Below are positions 1 to 11,900 of a stretch of 64,000 nt of DNA, one piece after another (within the stretch, counting starts at the first letter, position 1; the number at the start of each line of letters is the position of its first letter). The DNA is taken from the NCBI GenBank assembly GCA_949752795.1, contig OX457056.1, positions 89,984,942 to 90,048,941 of the forward strand. Reading direction: 5' to 3'. Source of the DNA: Hyperoodon ampullatus (lineage: Eukaryota; Chordata; Mammalia; Artiodactyla; Ziphiidae). Below the pieces are notes generated by a model that saw nothing but the letters and a program-made list of their open reading frames with translations, searched no databases and had not been told where the DNA came from. A program made the position numbers and the translations under genes.

Positions 1-2076
1 TCCACAATGGATGGAATAAATCAGAAAGACAGGAAGCTTGGAGTGAAACCCAGCTTTGCTGGAGCTGGTGTTTGCATGACCAGATGGTATGCCTATCCAC
101 ACCCATGGAAACAGAGGGACAAACTGAGCAAATAGGCAAAATGGGAATCCGAGGATTTCCCAGTAGTCTTCTGTTGGGCCTTCCTCTACTGCGTGACTTC
201 TTCATTTGATTTTAACTGCTGTGTTCTCCCAGAGCATGGGACATGCCCATTCAAACGCGTGCACGTGGCCCAGTTGCTTTGGAAAACTTAATGAGAGTTC
301 TCTCATAGATTAATACTGTTGGGGCAATTAATGTTCCAAATGTATTAATTTATTACTGACTTTTAACTTTCCTTAACCAGAACTCTCAATAACATCGTCA
401 GTCTTTTGAGTGTTTTATAGAGATTAGACAATTTACTCGATAGTTCTCATGAGCCTTTCATTGTGAGATTAAAGTACTGACAAAAACTCATTACTTAACT
501 AGAAACCTGACATTTTAGGATCATTTGTACCCTATAGTGCTTTAAATTTCTTTTTTACAGAATATACTCTAGAACTCAGACCATTTAATCTTCATAAGAC
601 TCTTTGAGACTAAGCTTTTACATTTCTCAAATTCCCCCACTGCAAATTTCAGCCTAGCCACCCAAGGAAGTATCATGTAACCTCTTTGGACAATCTAAAG
701 TAATCTATTTTAATTTGCATCTCAGAATACCATAACCCATCAAAGCCATAGTGTAGTGAAAAAATCCAATAGATTTTTTTTTTTTTTTTGCGATACGTGG
801 GCCTCTCACTGTTGTGGCCTCTCCCGTTGCGGAGCACAGGCTCCGGACGCACAGGCTCAGCAGCCATGGCTCACGGGCCCAGCCGCTCCGCGGCATGTGG
901 GATCTTCCCACCCGGGGCACGAACCCGTGTCCCCTGCATCGGCAGGCGGACTCTCAACCACTGCGCCACCAGGGAAGCCCCCAATAGATTCTTAATAAAT
1001 CATTTATATAAGGGATATTCAATGAGTTTTGATTTATTTCTTTACATACAGACCACAAACAAACAACAGTAGCTTCTCAAAACACTGTATGTTCCTCCCT
1101 AACAAAATTACCATCATTCTGACAGTTCTAATTTTCTAGAAGATGCACTTATCCATATTTATAGTAGCTGATAGGATTTCAGTTGATTGCTTGTGACATT
1201 TTATCTGGACCAGAAGGGCAATGTCTACTATGGAAAACTCATTTTGGGAAGCAAGGCAATATTTCATCCCTCAAAGGCCAAAAGAATAAAATGATTTCAA
1301 AAGATGCATTGCCTCATGTGCTTTCAATGGGAAAAAGCGTCAGGTTTTTTAAGCAGAACAAGATAATAATCATAACCAAATTATTCTTTGGGTAGCCCTT
1401 CAATCATTTTACTTTACTCTAAAATGTTGCTTAGTAAAGAGCACTGTCTGTTTTCTATTACCTGACACATTTTGAGGTTACAAGTACAAAGGTTTGCAGG
1501 GAAATAAAATGGGAATTAGCGCCACTTAAATTGCCATTGGCATTTCTGGCCTTTCTATTGGTGATTTTGGAGTTCAAAGGCAGAAATGTCAGGAAGAGTT
1601 TTATCCTTTGCTGACAGAGACAAAAATCAGAGAGGGCATGAAGATAAATCCCAATTAAATTTGAATTTTAGAGCCTGCACTCTGTCTTTGTGTATCTAGA
1701 TGCCTATTTAAGAATATGGGAATTATAGGCAAGGACACTATTATTCTGACCTTAAAACAGATGACACTGCTTTAGAATCTCTCAATAAAAATAATCTCTT
1801 ACATTTGTGAAGAGCTTCTTCTTTTACTAAGAGTTTGCACATATGTCATCAAGGTTATAAACAGAAGTGTAATTTAGGGAAAATCAATGGAATTAACAGG
1901 AAAAACACGTATAATTCATGTTTTGCCATTTGATAATTTAAGAAGTAAATGCCTTAGCATTCAATCCTGGTCACTACTTACAACCATCAGTAAACAATGG
2001 ACATATTTTAACACAATCCCTTATCCTAACCAGTTATTAGTGTACATTCAAGAAAAGTGCCATCTCACATACATAC
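1..2076 (-). other. CORIN intron, 3' of LDLa 5 exon (partial)
   Basis: Intronic sequence downstream of the LDLa repeat 5 exon that runs off the window. Apart from one inverted CHR SINE at 776-980 I see no coding signal, RNA gene or other confident repeat. It is AT-rich. Confidence 0.8.
776..980 (-). repeat. CHR-type tRNA-Glu SINE (short form)
   Basis: Inverted copy: a T run at its left edge is the poly-A tail and the right edge ends in the complement of the gggcttccctggtggcgcag head. It is flanked by the perfect 10-base target duplication ccaatagatt at 766-775 and 981-990. Confidence 0.92.
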
Positions 2077-2184
2077 CACAGTTTTCTTCATCACTATCAT
2101 CATCACAGTCAGCCTGGCCATCACATCTTCTGGAAGCCAGAACACACCGTCCTGAGCTGCACTTGAAGTGACTAGGTGAGCATT
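2077..2184 (-). CDS. CORIN: CORIN exon, LDL-receptor class A repeat 5
   Basis: This 108-base phase 1-1 exon encodes the first LDLa repeat after Frizzled domain 2. The acceptor is ttttaacag and the donor is gtatgt. The translation reads [20 protein letters not shown], then [16 protein letters not shown], with all six cysteines and a complete calcium site. Human corin as remembered has KCRSGQC where KCSSGRC is read here. This is the most downstream CORIN exon in the window. The remaining LDLa repeats, the scavenger-receptor region and the trypsin-like protease domain should lie beyond position 1 on this strand. Confidence 0.95.
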
Positions 2185-2962
2185 CTGTTAAAAGCAGTGG
2201 GCCATATTACTGTCAACAGACAGAAAACCCAGAACCATCAGCTAATTTATCCATTTACATGTGGGATGTTGTGGAGAAGTTATCACTGAACATAAGGATG
2301 GTCCTTCACAAAGCTGAAATGGTCAAAGTTTACTTGGCTTTCTTCTGTCTGCCTATCAGCATCTTTTTCCTTCATCCTTGACATCACCTCTTCAGATCAG
2401 CTGTTTTGTGTCTTTATGCTTTCCAGCAATTAACTCTCTTTCCGAATGGACAGCCTAACAATTGCTGGAGGCTGAAATGTCCTATGAAGTCAATGTTCCC
2501 AACTACCCAGCTGGCTTTCCTTTAATGTGTCATATTGTTTCCCATCCTAATCTTTCCACCTAGTGGGCAGGTCCTTGATTCCATTTCTCTACTTGATTAT
2601 CCTACATTGCCAAGGTCTCTGAATGCTTTGCACTTGAAGGAACCAAGGCTTGATCTTCACCATTACCTACAGGGCCCCTAGTATAAAAGCAGCATCCATA
2701 TATAATGGACTCTGTGAGTTAAGCGTGTTTAAAATAAATACCGAGAGAATTAAAGTCATCTCTGCAATTTATTTTTTAAATGAAGACAATGTCTAACAGA
2801 TGGATATCAAATTCTTCAATGTAATCAAGTTTATAGATTCACCACCTATGCAGCCTTTCTACTGGTAACTAAATACAAACAATAACAACAGAGAAACTTC
2901 TAAAAGTAGCTGATATATTCATCCATGTTAGGTACCCCATTGTAATTAATTTAAAAATTAAC
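2185..2962 (-). other. CORIN intron between Frizzled 2 and LDLa 5
   Basis: A 778-base intron bounded by a weak gttaat donor and a ttttaacag acceptor. I see no repeat or coding sequence in it. Confidence 0.85.
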
Positions 2963-3108
2963 CTTCCACATCGTCATCAGGCATTAGACAGGTTTGACTG
3001 TCTGAATTTTCCTCTGGAAATTGATTGCAATCTGTGTCTTCTGGCCACTGTAGGCCCACAATCCCAAGAACAGACTCACAGCGTTCTTTGGAATGCTCAC
3101 ACAGAGCT
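2963..3108 (-). CDS. CORIN: CORIN exon, second part of Frizzled domain 2
   Basis: This 146-base exon completes Frizzled domain 2. After a ctttttag acceptor it encodes ALCEHSKERCESVLGIVG, then LQWPEDTDCNQFPEENSDSQ and TCLMPDDDVE, supplying the last four of the ten Frizzled cysteines. It enters with one base completing Arg and leaves in phase 1, completing Glu with the next exon. Remembered human corin has a DNQT sequon where DSQT is read here, so one N-glycosylation site appears lost. The acidic linker is DDDVE in place of human DEYVE. The donor reads gaag/gttaat, which is GT-type but weak at positions +3 and +5. The reading frame is otherwise intact. Confidence 0.94.
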
Positions 3109-4264
3109 CTAAAAAGCGAGAAAGACAAAATATTACAAGCAGAAACAGCTACACCTGATGTTAGGCCTCTATGTAGGGTTTTAATTCTGTATGGCTATGG
3201 GTTGGCGTGTATATGTGGTGTGTGTATGCAGTGTGTGTGCACACCAATGTATATATATGAATGCACATATACATAACAGATATTTGGGAAACCAAATTGA
3301 GTAATATCGCTACTAGGGGGATACATTCCAGAAACATACTTTCACCAAAAGAAACTCCATTGCAGAAATAGAAATAGAGATGTTCCCAGAACACGGATTC
3401 CCTCCTCCAGTTTGCCTTTCTCATTTTCTCTTGTCTTTCAGGCAGACACACTCCAGTGTTTTTTGTTTTAATCAGGGAAGCCCCCAAAATCACTTGGACA
3501 GTCTGCCACCAAAGGTCATGGAATCTATACAACACCCTCAGCCTCAGCCCCCTGTGGTGCCCTGTGATGTGAGCCATTTCCTGTGCCAACCTGGCTTACC
3601 TAAGGCATTATTACTTCAGCTTACACCAAACCCATCTATGTTGAGCTCAAGTTGGTAAAAATGAAGTTTGTTGGTCTTTGTTAAAGAAAAGACACACTAA
3701 GCATTGTACTAGGTGCTTTTATGTGTATTATCTCATTTGTACCAGAATATTTTAAAATTGAGGTATCAGCATGTCTCAGAGAAGATGGCTTTACTTCCTA
3801 CGGGGAAAGAAAAAAACAGTTTGCCTCAATATATTACCAAGAAATTAGTTACGAACTTTTTTTTAAAGTAGACATAATGAAAATAAGTTCCTAGGCAAAT
3901 TTTTTATTTCCCTTTAAATACATTCTCATTTCTTAAAAGTTTCAAACTTTAAACCACTAAGGTAATTTTAACAGGTAAGGAATGGTTAGCAATTGAATGG
4001 AGACATTTCAGAAAAGGCTCTGTCTAGATTTAAGTCTGTCTAGATTTAAGTTAAGATAGAGCATAACTTGATGCTGGTTTAGCCTAGGAATTTGGGGCAA
4101 AGACAAAGCCATGGCATTCCCATATTAGGTTTGCGAAAATGGGAAGCTCAACAGGGTTTAGTAACTCTCTGTTGGACTGAATAGTTTTGTTGCAGATTAA
4201 TATAAAAATGTATATAACTCAATTGCTGCTGATATTTTAAATTAACCAAATGATACCTAATTTA

Positions 4265-4475
4265 GATGGAAGTCAGGTAGTGCCTGACTCTACCACTTTT
4301 TTTTTCCTATAAAATGGAAATACAATATGTGGGACTACAACTCCATGGCACACCTGTTATAATAATCTGTGTGGTGCTCAGCCATAGAGACAGCAGTCCT
4401 AAAAGGTTATTTTGAGGATGAGAACTACCCTAAAGTATTCAGCACATGTTAAGTGCTCAAGAATGTTAGTTTTTT
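4265..4475 (+). repeat. MIR fragment
   Basis: Sequence of the type cctataaaatggaaata followed by gttattttgaggatgag and aagtgctcaagaatg follows the 3' half of the MIR consensus in the plus direction. Edges are approximate. Confidence 0.6.
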
Positions 4476-5504
4476 TTTCCAACTCATAGCTTAAAAACTG
4501 AATTTTAAGATCAATAACCAAGCTTGGCAAAAGGACTTATGTGTTACCCCATGAGCATATCAGTATATTATTCTTGTCATAATCCAAAATTTTTTCTTAC
4601 AAATATCAGAATGTAAAACTCACTTTGATAGCCACTGAAAATGAAAGATGTACATGTATGTGTAAACCTAAGAAACAAAACTAAAGTGTCTAGAAGTTCA
4701 ACACTTGATTCAAAATGTTTATTCTAAACATTTATTCAAAAATGGTTATTGAATAGTATTTCAGGATCAGTATTATCTTAGGCATTTTAATATGAAACCT
4801 AAGTCCTAAAATTATCAATCATATGTGGATATAAATGTGTTCCAGAGAACACTGCAATAGGGAAATTCTTATACACATATGAAAAGAAAGTCAAATACAA
4901 GAATTTGTTAAGTACTACTGAAAGTAATTATTCACTATCATCGACCTTGCTTAGGAAAAGTAGAATAAGATTTATAAGTAACTTGTTAACATAAAACTGG
5001 CAGATGTTTTATTAGTGATACTTTAAAAGGCATTTAATAGAAATGTTCAGAATTATGTTTGCACAGCCAACATTAAATTATACTCTATTTGTATAATTTG
5101 TTTAGTTCCCCCAAATCATTTTTAAACTTTATTGCTTCCTGTCCCAACTCTATAGATGGCCCTATCTTGTCATCCATTTGATATTTGGCATATAATTTAC
5201 TGTTTTCCCATCTGTCCACTGTATTGATATTCTTGCTTTTTCTTAAAGCTCTGAGTGACTTCTGATCCCAACATATGGTTTCCATAGTTACCACTCACAT
5301 TTAGGCAGGCACATCTGTGTATTCACCCCTTGATGGAAAACAGCCCTGAGAAAAGCAGCCCTCACCTCTGTGACAGCCACCCTGTACATGCACATTCTCT
5401 GACTATAACCCTGAACACACAGCATAGAAGAGGGACCAAACTGCCACAAAGCAGTTAGTTGTCCTCCTGTCCTAACATCAGAGCTTTGTTTATTCTGGGC
5501 TTAC

Positions 5505-5720
5505 AATCAATGCACAGCACTTTACATTTATGTACATTCATCTAATCTCACAACAACCCAACCCAACCACCACCATTATCCTGATCTTACAGGTAAAGAA
5601 ACTGAGGCTGGGAGAGACTGAGGAACCTGTCTCAGGCTACAAGCAGCTACAGAAGAGCCAGGATTTGAATCAGGAGGTGGATACCAGAGTAATAATCTTA
5701 ACCCGTAGGGCATCACTCAT
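5505..5720 (-). repeat. MIR element
   Basis: Inverted MIR, with the characteristic cttacaggtaaagaaactga and the downstream agccaggatttgaatc block that complements the MIR tRNA-like head. Edges are approximate. Confidence 0.75.
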
Positions 5721-6242
5721 ATCCTAAGTTCAAGCCACACTCTTGAAAAACCGTCCTGTATTTCATCTAACCAGGCAGAAAAACAGCAATGTCCATCCCC
5801 CGTCCATCCTGTGAGTTTGGTGTGATGACTCCTTCAGCCCACTCTTTGTGTAATGTCTCCTAACTTTTGATGTTATCAGAAGGCAGCATTTAAAATACAT
5901 CAACATTGCCAGAGAAACAGGCAGACACACCCCTACTGCTGACACATTTTAAAAGCTGCTTCCTGATCCAACAAAATGAAACACTTGTGATTTTATTTGA
6001 TTAAAGTCCATGAATTATTATCAAAGGCAGCTCATATCTCTCTTGTTTGGTATTTCACTGATGAATTCTTACTCAGATATTCATTTTAGAATTCCTACTT
6101 CTTTACTTTTAAATAGGTAATTTGTTAAATGCAGGACTTGTTGGCAAAGTATGTACTTTGTCTAAACTCAAACTATGTCTTCATTCCCTTGGTTCTCCTT
6201 GAGGGAAAATGAGGATGCCTGGGGGAGACCCCACTGTATTAC

Positions 6243-6474
6243 CTGCAAGGGGGGATACGCTGGCTTGTATTCTTGTCACACTTCGGTACCAAGATGGTGC
6301 AAGCAAAGAACATGAGGTATTTGTAACAGTTGGTTTGAACAAGTGCAGGGAAAAGAGAAGACTCCCAGCTGATGGATGCTTCCTTTTGAGTCCTGTGGCC
6401 GAGGTAATTTGGATAATTTGTATGGTTGTAGGGCAAATTCATGCAGAGTTCCAACGTAATTGGTTCACACTGAC
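6243..6474 (-). CDS. CORIN: CORIN exon, first part of Frizzled domain 2
   Basis: This 232-base exon encodes the amino-terminal two thirds of corin's second Frizzled-like cysteine-rich domain. It starts after ttttgttag with a split Ser codon and ends with a split Arg codon before gtaata. The translation runs QCEPITLELCMNLPY, with an NHT sequon, YPNYLGHRTQ, then CYKYLMFFACTILVPKC and RIPPC. Six of the ten Frizzled cysteines lie here. The WESSLFPALVQTNC segment matches human corin as remembered. In corin the Frizzled and LDLa modules form the ectodomain stem used for substrate recognition and cell-surface presentation. No stop or frameshift is seen. Confidence 0.95.
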
Positions 6475-6979
6475 CTAACAAAAAAACACACATACAGATA
6501 CATATATTTTTAAATTTCACATGTAAAACAATTTCTTAAAAACTTACAAAATTAAAGTCTATCTTACCCTCTTTCTTGGAAGTAGCTAAGACTAGATGTA
6601 AGTAGTATATGAGATTGCCATCAAGAGGTAAATAGTGTGGTTAATGAAGTGTCTTGACAAACCAAGATTCATTTCTGTATATGGAGCTGCTAGCACACTG
6701 TCCAGAATGCATGTTTCAGAAAGTCTTTCTCATTTTTTTTCCCTCGGCTCCACTTATCTGATTCCTTTTACTCACTTTAATTTGTCTTCTGATTTATCCA
6801 TTACTTCTAAACTAGTGTATTCCCCACCACCTTCATAGCCATTTAAAAAAATCAATGAATTTGGCTAAATAGGCAATTAGATGACTTTTTTCTATACGTT
6901 TTATTGTTGATCAGTGTATAAGGCTATACAACTTCAGGTCAAGAGGAGGCTGAGATCCATTAGATATCCATTGCCAATG

Positions 6980-7460
6980 AGATAACCCCTAACCCTTTAG
7001 CTTGGCATCCAAGGCTATTTCACACTCCAAATCACAGCCTAACTTTCCAGCCTCATGACCCATGACTATCTCACCAGCAATATTTCCTCGGCGACACCAG
7101 ACATTTTAAGAATTGCATGCGTCCTTTGTGGGTCCTGTTAGCTTTTATCCCCTTCTTTCCTTCACACACTTGTAATCACCCCTCAAATGCAATCATGGTT
7201 CTAGCTGCCAGGTACATAGGGCAACTGCTGATTGGAATCATCCTTCCCCATCCTCCCCACTAAGCTAATTTCTCCTTGTTCTGCAGCACTCAGCACAAAC
7301 CCCTCTTCCAGGAAGGCTTTCTGGCCAACCACTCTTCCCCTTCCACTCCTCGTAGGAGTCTCCGCTGAGCTCCAGAGCATCTCCAAGGTGTGCATGCCAC
7401 GCACTCATTGCCCTCTGCTCTATTCTTTACTTACTTGCCTTCCCCATACAATTTGAGAGT
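6980..7460 (+). repeat. L2 LINE fragment
   Basis: The pyrimidine-rich sequence tttccagcctcatgaccca, followed by ctcttccaggaaggctttctgg, follows the L2 3' region in the plus direction. It is diverged and its edges are approximate. Confidence 0.6.
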
Positions 7461-7482
7461 TTTGTGAAATGAGACCTCATTT

Positions 7483-7670
7483 CTTTTTTTTAATTGAAGT
7501 ATAGTTGATTTACAATGTTGTGTTAGTTTTTGGTGTACAGCAAAGCGATTCATAAACACACACACATATATATATATAAAATTAATTCTTTTCAGATTCT
7601 TTTCCATTATAGTTTATTACAAGATATTGAATATAGTTCCCTGGAGAACTTATTTCTTGATCTCAAAGTC
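7483..7670 (-). repeat. L1 3' terminal fragment
   Basis: Inverted L1 tail: a T run, then aattgaagtatagttgattt, gtgttagtttttggtgtaca and a later atatagttccctggagaac. The same block is found, longer, at 20791-21425. A short (CA)/(TA) run is embedded in it. Confidence 0.85.
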
Positions 7671-9143
7671 TGCACCAATCATAGTGTGAGAATTAAGGAA
7701 GGAAAGGAGGGGGGGAGGCATCAGAAACTATCCTTTAAAAATGTAAAATGTAAAAATAATGAAAATAATGAAAAATAGAGTCCCTGCCATTGAAGCACTC
7801 TAAGTCTCCAGAGGAAGAAAGACACATGCAGGTAGCTGTGGTATAACATGAACAAGCTAGGCTAGTGGGACTGAACAAAATGCTAGAGCCCGGAGAGACA
7901 GAGTGGATAGGAGCAGCTTGGGAAGCCTTCCCAGGATAAGCGGGGTTTGGGCAGGTGTGGGGGAATGCGGTGGAAAGGCTCTCTGTCCCCTCTCTGTCTG
8001 CGGTGGATGTGCTTCATTCCCAGAGGAGAGGGGAAATCAAGGGAGTGTCTTGGCAGAATCAGGTCAGGTCCACCAGAGATTTCATGCCTTATTAAGAGTA
8101 ATTATTCAAATTAAATTTAATTATTTGACTAGGAAATGGTATGCAGGCAAACAGATTAGCAATAAGGACTGCAGGGAAATATTAAAACAGCTCTGGGACT
8201 ATTTCTTAATTTAAAGAGTCTGAGGGCTTTGCAGAGATTATGCTGATAAGGAGCCTGAAAATGGCCAGACTGAAAAATCTCACGGACCAAGTATGTAAGA
8301 CTCTCAGTTTATTGAGGAAGAAGTAACACTAAAGCTGGCATAATCCTGAGGATGCCTACAGGGTGGAGAGAAGAAAAAGAGACAGAGGAGGTATGGGGTT
8401 GGTTCAGCTTACCACTTCTTTGATTTGTGAAAAAGGAGAAACACTGAAATGTTCTGAGTTCAGATTATACACAAAAAATTCATATTCCTTATAACAATGA
8501 AAACAATACAAAGACACCTACAGGAAAAGCTCTTCATCTCCCCACCTCCCTCTCTCTTAACTTCCCTCAATGCCAAAAGATGGGTTTCCTCTTCAGCTTG
8601 CTTTTGTTGCTTGATTACCTGTCACAACCATCTTACAAATCAGTAGAGGCAGCTCACACTCTATATTTTTCTTAATTTCTTTAATATACTTAAAATTTTA
8701 CAAAAATGGGATCATTCACACATATTTTGATGCAGTCTTTTTTTCCCTGTAGATGTCTTTTCTTTCTCTCTCTTCCTCAACTACCCTATCAAGTTCTAAC
8801 TTTTTATCAGTTTGTTTCCTTGAGATGACTAATAGGCATATCACATGCATAACTTTTCTCTCTTTTGATATGTGGGATGTATCGATTTTGATTTAGGATA
8901 AGATATAGGTTTTAAGTGTCTCAGAGTCAAGGGAGATGAAAGGATTAAGTTATGATCATGTATTATTCTGAGATCTTTACTGAATGCGGTGAGGTTGTTT
9001 TGTTTCCTTCATAAAGGCATTCTTCACAAAGTGCTAAGCAAGAGAAACTTTCAAGTATCTGGCAACCTCAAATTCTACGACTTATGGTATCAATAAACTT
9101 TTATATCTTAAGCAGTAGACTCACTGACAAGCCTGATTGACAT

Positions 9144-9162
9144 TAGCCACTAGAGGGCGATC
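9144..9162 (+). promoter_or_regulatory. CTCF-like motif
   Basis: The 19 bases tagccactagagggcgatc match the CTCF core (CCACNAGRGGGCR) in an otherwise unremarkable intronic stretch. Occupancy cannot be judged from sequence. Confidence 0.4.
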
Positions 9163-10363
9163 ACGTCACAAACATGTGGGGACGTTTAGCTGTTGCAGGG
9201 CTGTATAATTCAGTGTGAGCTTGAGGCAGTGCCTGACATGGCGTCCTGAGGATAGATGAGGTTTAATAAATATCTGTAGAAAAAAAGATCCTGATGGAGT
9301 CTCAATGATAGCCCACCTTTCAAAGTCTGAAACAATATCTGATCAATTCAACCTAAAGGAAGGACTGTTAACTAAACGATGTTACATCTTTATCATGATG
9401 CAATACCTGAAGCCAATGGAAATCATGTATTAGATTGATGGTCGTTTACATGAGAAAATGTCATTTCCAACATCCATTGGCATATATATCTGAGATTCAT
9501 CTTTGTGTCAAAACTTTAAAGCTCTCTTTATTATTATTTATTTTTTAGAATTTGAAGAGCTAACATAAGGTGAACACCCTTATAACTACTACCCAGGTCA
9601 AGCAATTGAACTCTGCCAGACATCCCACGTACCCTTCCATATCCCGTCTTACGTCGACCTTCTCCTTCCCCCACAAAGTAAATGCTGAGTTTCAGAGTCA
9701 TCACTTCCTTGCTCTTCTTCATAGCTTTATTACATAAGTGTGCACCACATCCTACATACTACAGTTTGGCTACCATTTTTGAAAACCAGATTTAAGTCTC
9801 TTATATTATCTATGTTCCCCCTCCCCTCCATCTCTTTATTTTTCTTTAATGTTTAACTATTGAAGAATCTGGGGACTTGACCTGTAGAGTGTGCCAGAGT
9901 TTGGATTTTGCTGATTATACACTCCTGGGGAGGTTAAACATCTTCCCCTGTCCCCCTTGTCTCCTGAACACTGGCAGCTGAAGCCAGGGGGCTGATTAGG
10001 CTTCATCCTTTTGGCAAGACTCTAGGTTCTTTTATCAGAAGACACATCCGTCTGATTTCTTTTTGTGATGTCTACAGCTGTATGTCCATGCTCAGTGCCT
10101 TGCCCTGTTAATTCACCTGGTTTCCAAATGGTAATATTCGAATTCAATCATTTATCTTCCACTTACTAGCTGGGAATGCTTTTAGAAAGAGGTTGTTCCT
10201 CTCATCTACTATTTGATACTGAGAACTGAAGTCCTTAATCATTACAGCATATGGCTTGTTGACCACACCCCTATACTATCTGTTCGTCTACCTAGAGATT
10301 GCAAGGAGAGGGCAGGAAATTGACAGACCACTGGGAAATTATTTGAAGAACAAAGCTGTTCAT

Positions 10364-11026
10364 TTCTTCCTGGATATAACTTTTCAGTGAGGGGGAATCA
10401 TACTGCCATCTTCCCACTCATATATACGACTTTGGTTTTCCTTTTCTGTTCTTCAAATACACCCAGACAGTTTCCTTAGCATCTCACCGTCTCATCAGCT
10501 TCCTCTTTCATCACAGGTGTTCTTGCCAGGTTCCCTCCATATATATTCAGCAAACATTTGAACACCCCCTCTTTCTGAGTGTCAGGCACTGGGCTAGTCA
10601 CTCGTCCCCATTCCTTCTCTGTTATTAAAAATAAGTGTTGGGGGCTTCCCTGGTGGCGGAGTGGTTGAGAGTCCGCCTGCCGATGCAGGGAACACAGGTT
10701 CGTGCCCCGGCCCGGGAAGATCCCACATGTTGCGGAGCGGCTGGGCCCGTGAGCCATGGCCGCTGGGCCTGCGCGTCCGGAGCCTGTGCTCTGCAATGGG
10801 AGAGGCCACAACAGTGAGAGGCCCGCGTACCGCAAAAAAAGAAAGAAAAAAAAAGTGTTGGAAGAAAAATATACACAAATAAACATGTAGAACTAAAGGT
10901 TGATGGAACACTATGGGGAACTTGGGAGGGTCCCTGAGGCATGACAGTCATACTGGACTTCATACAGCCATGGCGATCATGGGCTCAGGGAGGTGGGGAG
11001 AGACACATGCCCAGGAGCTGCTCTCT
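10364..11026 (+). repeat. Left arm of a large inverted repeat
   Basis: The reverse complement of this stretch reappears at 11901-12333. Shared blocks include tctcatcagcttcctctttc, tatatattcagcaaacattt, aactaaaggttgatgga and ccctgaggcatgacagtcat. In the best stretch of about 95 bases roughly nine in ten positions agree by eye. A short CHR SINE was inserted only in this arm, at 10641-10852. Arm edges are approximate. Confidence 0.85.
10641..10852 (+). repeat. CHR-type tRNA-Glu SINE (short form) inside inverted-repeat arm
   Basis: Plus-oriented copy with head ggggcttccctggtggcgga and an A-rich tail. It is flanked by aagtgttg at 10633-10640 and 10853-10860. The other arm carries the uninterrupted ttaaaaataagtgttgg, which shows the empty site. 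Confidence 0.93.
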
Positions 11027-11414
11027 CCCCCAGGTTCCCCCAGATGTCTGGATTGCACTCTACAAGGTACAGGTGATGGATTAGTCCCTCTACACCAGAC
11101 TGATGGGAAATAACATTCCTGATCCTACCCCCCAAGGCAAGGACATGTCCATATTTTGCCTCCCAGCAGGGTGCAAACATGTTAAAGATTCTGGGCTGGA
11201 GTGGATGTGGTGATACTGTGATACTTTTAAGCCTCTTCATACACAATATCATCTGAGATGTGTTCTTTAGGCTTTTTTAAATTGTAGACACTTCTGCTAA
11301 TCTGAGATAAACCATGGATCTTATCCACTGAAAAATATGAAAACCATGAAGACTGTTTTTCACACCCAATTTCAGGATGTCACTAATCCCAGCAGCCTTG
11401 TCAGGCCACAAAGC

Positions 11415-11550
11415 AATAATTCTCAACTTTTGCTGCACACTGGGGTCACCTGGGGAATTTTTAAAATACTGATGCCGGGGTCCCACCCAGTATATCTTCA
11501 GGGACCATTGGAACGTTATTATAATATTTTATGGGGTGGCAAAAACCATT
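11415..11550 (+). repeat. MER5A-like hAT fragment
   Basis: The sequence attctcaacttttgctgcac, then cacctggggaatttttaaaa and gatgccggggtcccaccc, follows the MER5A pattern. It lies in the spacer between the inverted-repeat arms. Confidence 0.6.
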
Positions 11551-11900
11551 ATCTTTAAGGACTAGCCTCCCAGCAACTCCAGTGAGAGGCTGACTCCACC
11601 GGAAAGAATGTCCACATTCTCCAAACTCATATTCCCCACTGGCAGGGAGCCAGAGAAAGACAGGGCTGCTCAGTCGTGCTCCAGAATCCAAATAACAGTA
11701 GTCTCTGACAGTGTCAAAGATCTTTAAACAATTAATCACATTTTCAAGTGCATGAAGAGTTTTCTGAGAGGAGATGATACTTGTCCATATTTACAGAGAA
11801 CCAAGTAGACACACACCATCCTGAAGCTCTTTGAAAAATAAGGAATAACATTTTTACTCTCAGCTGGAAGTTAGGCATATACACTGCTTATGTGCCTAGC

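Larger units (their letters stand above)
3109..6242 (-). other. CORIN intron splitting Frizzled domain 2
   Basis: A 3134-base intron. It contains a TG/TA-rich microsatellite-like run at 3200-3270, a local 16-base tandem duplication near 4019-4051, and two MIR fossils. The rest is AT-rich and unassigned. Confidence 0.85.

Noticed and set aside
10476..10963. Several overlapping 100-136 codon frames repeated elsewhere in the window
   Set aside because: They are multi-frame translations of the short CHR SINE, which is free of stops in several frames; the same peptides recur at every SINE copy.
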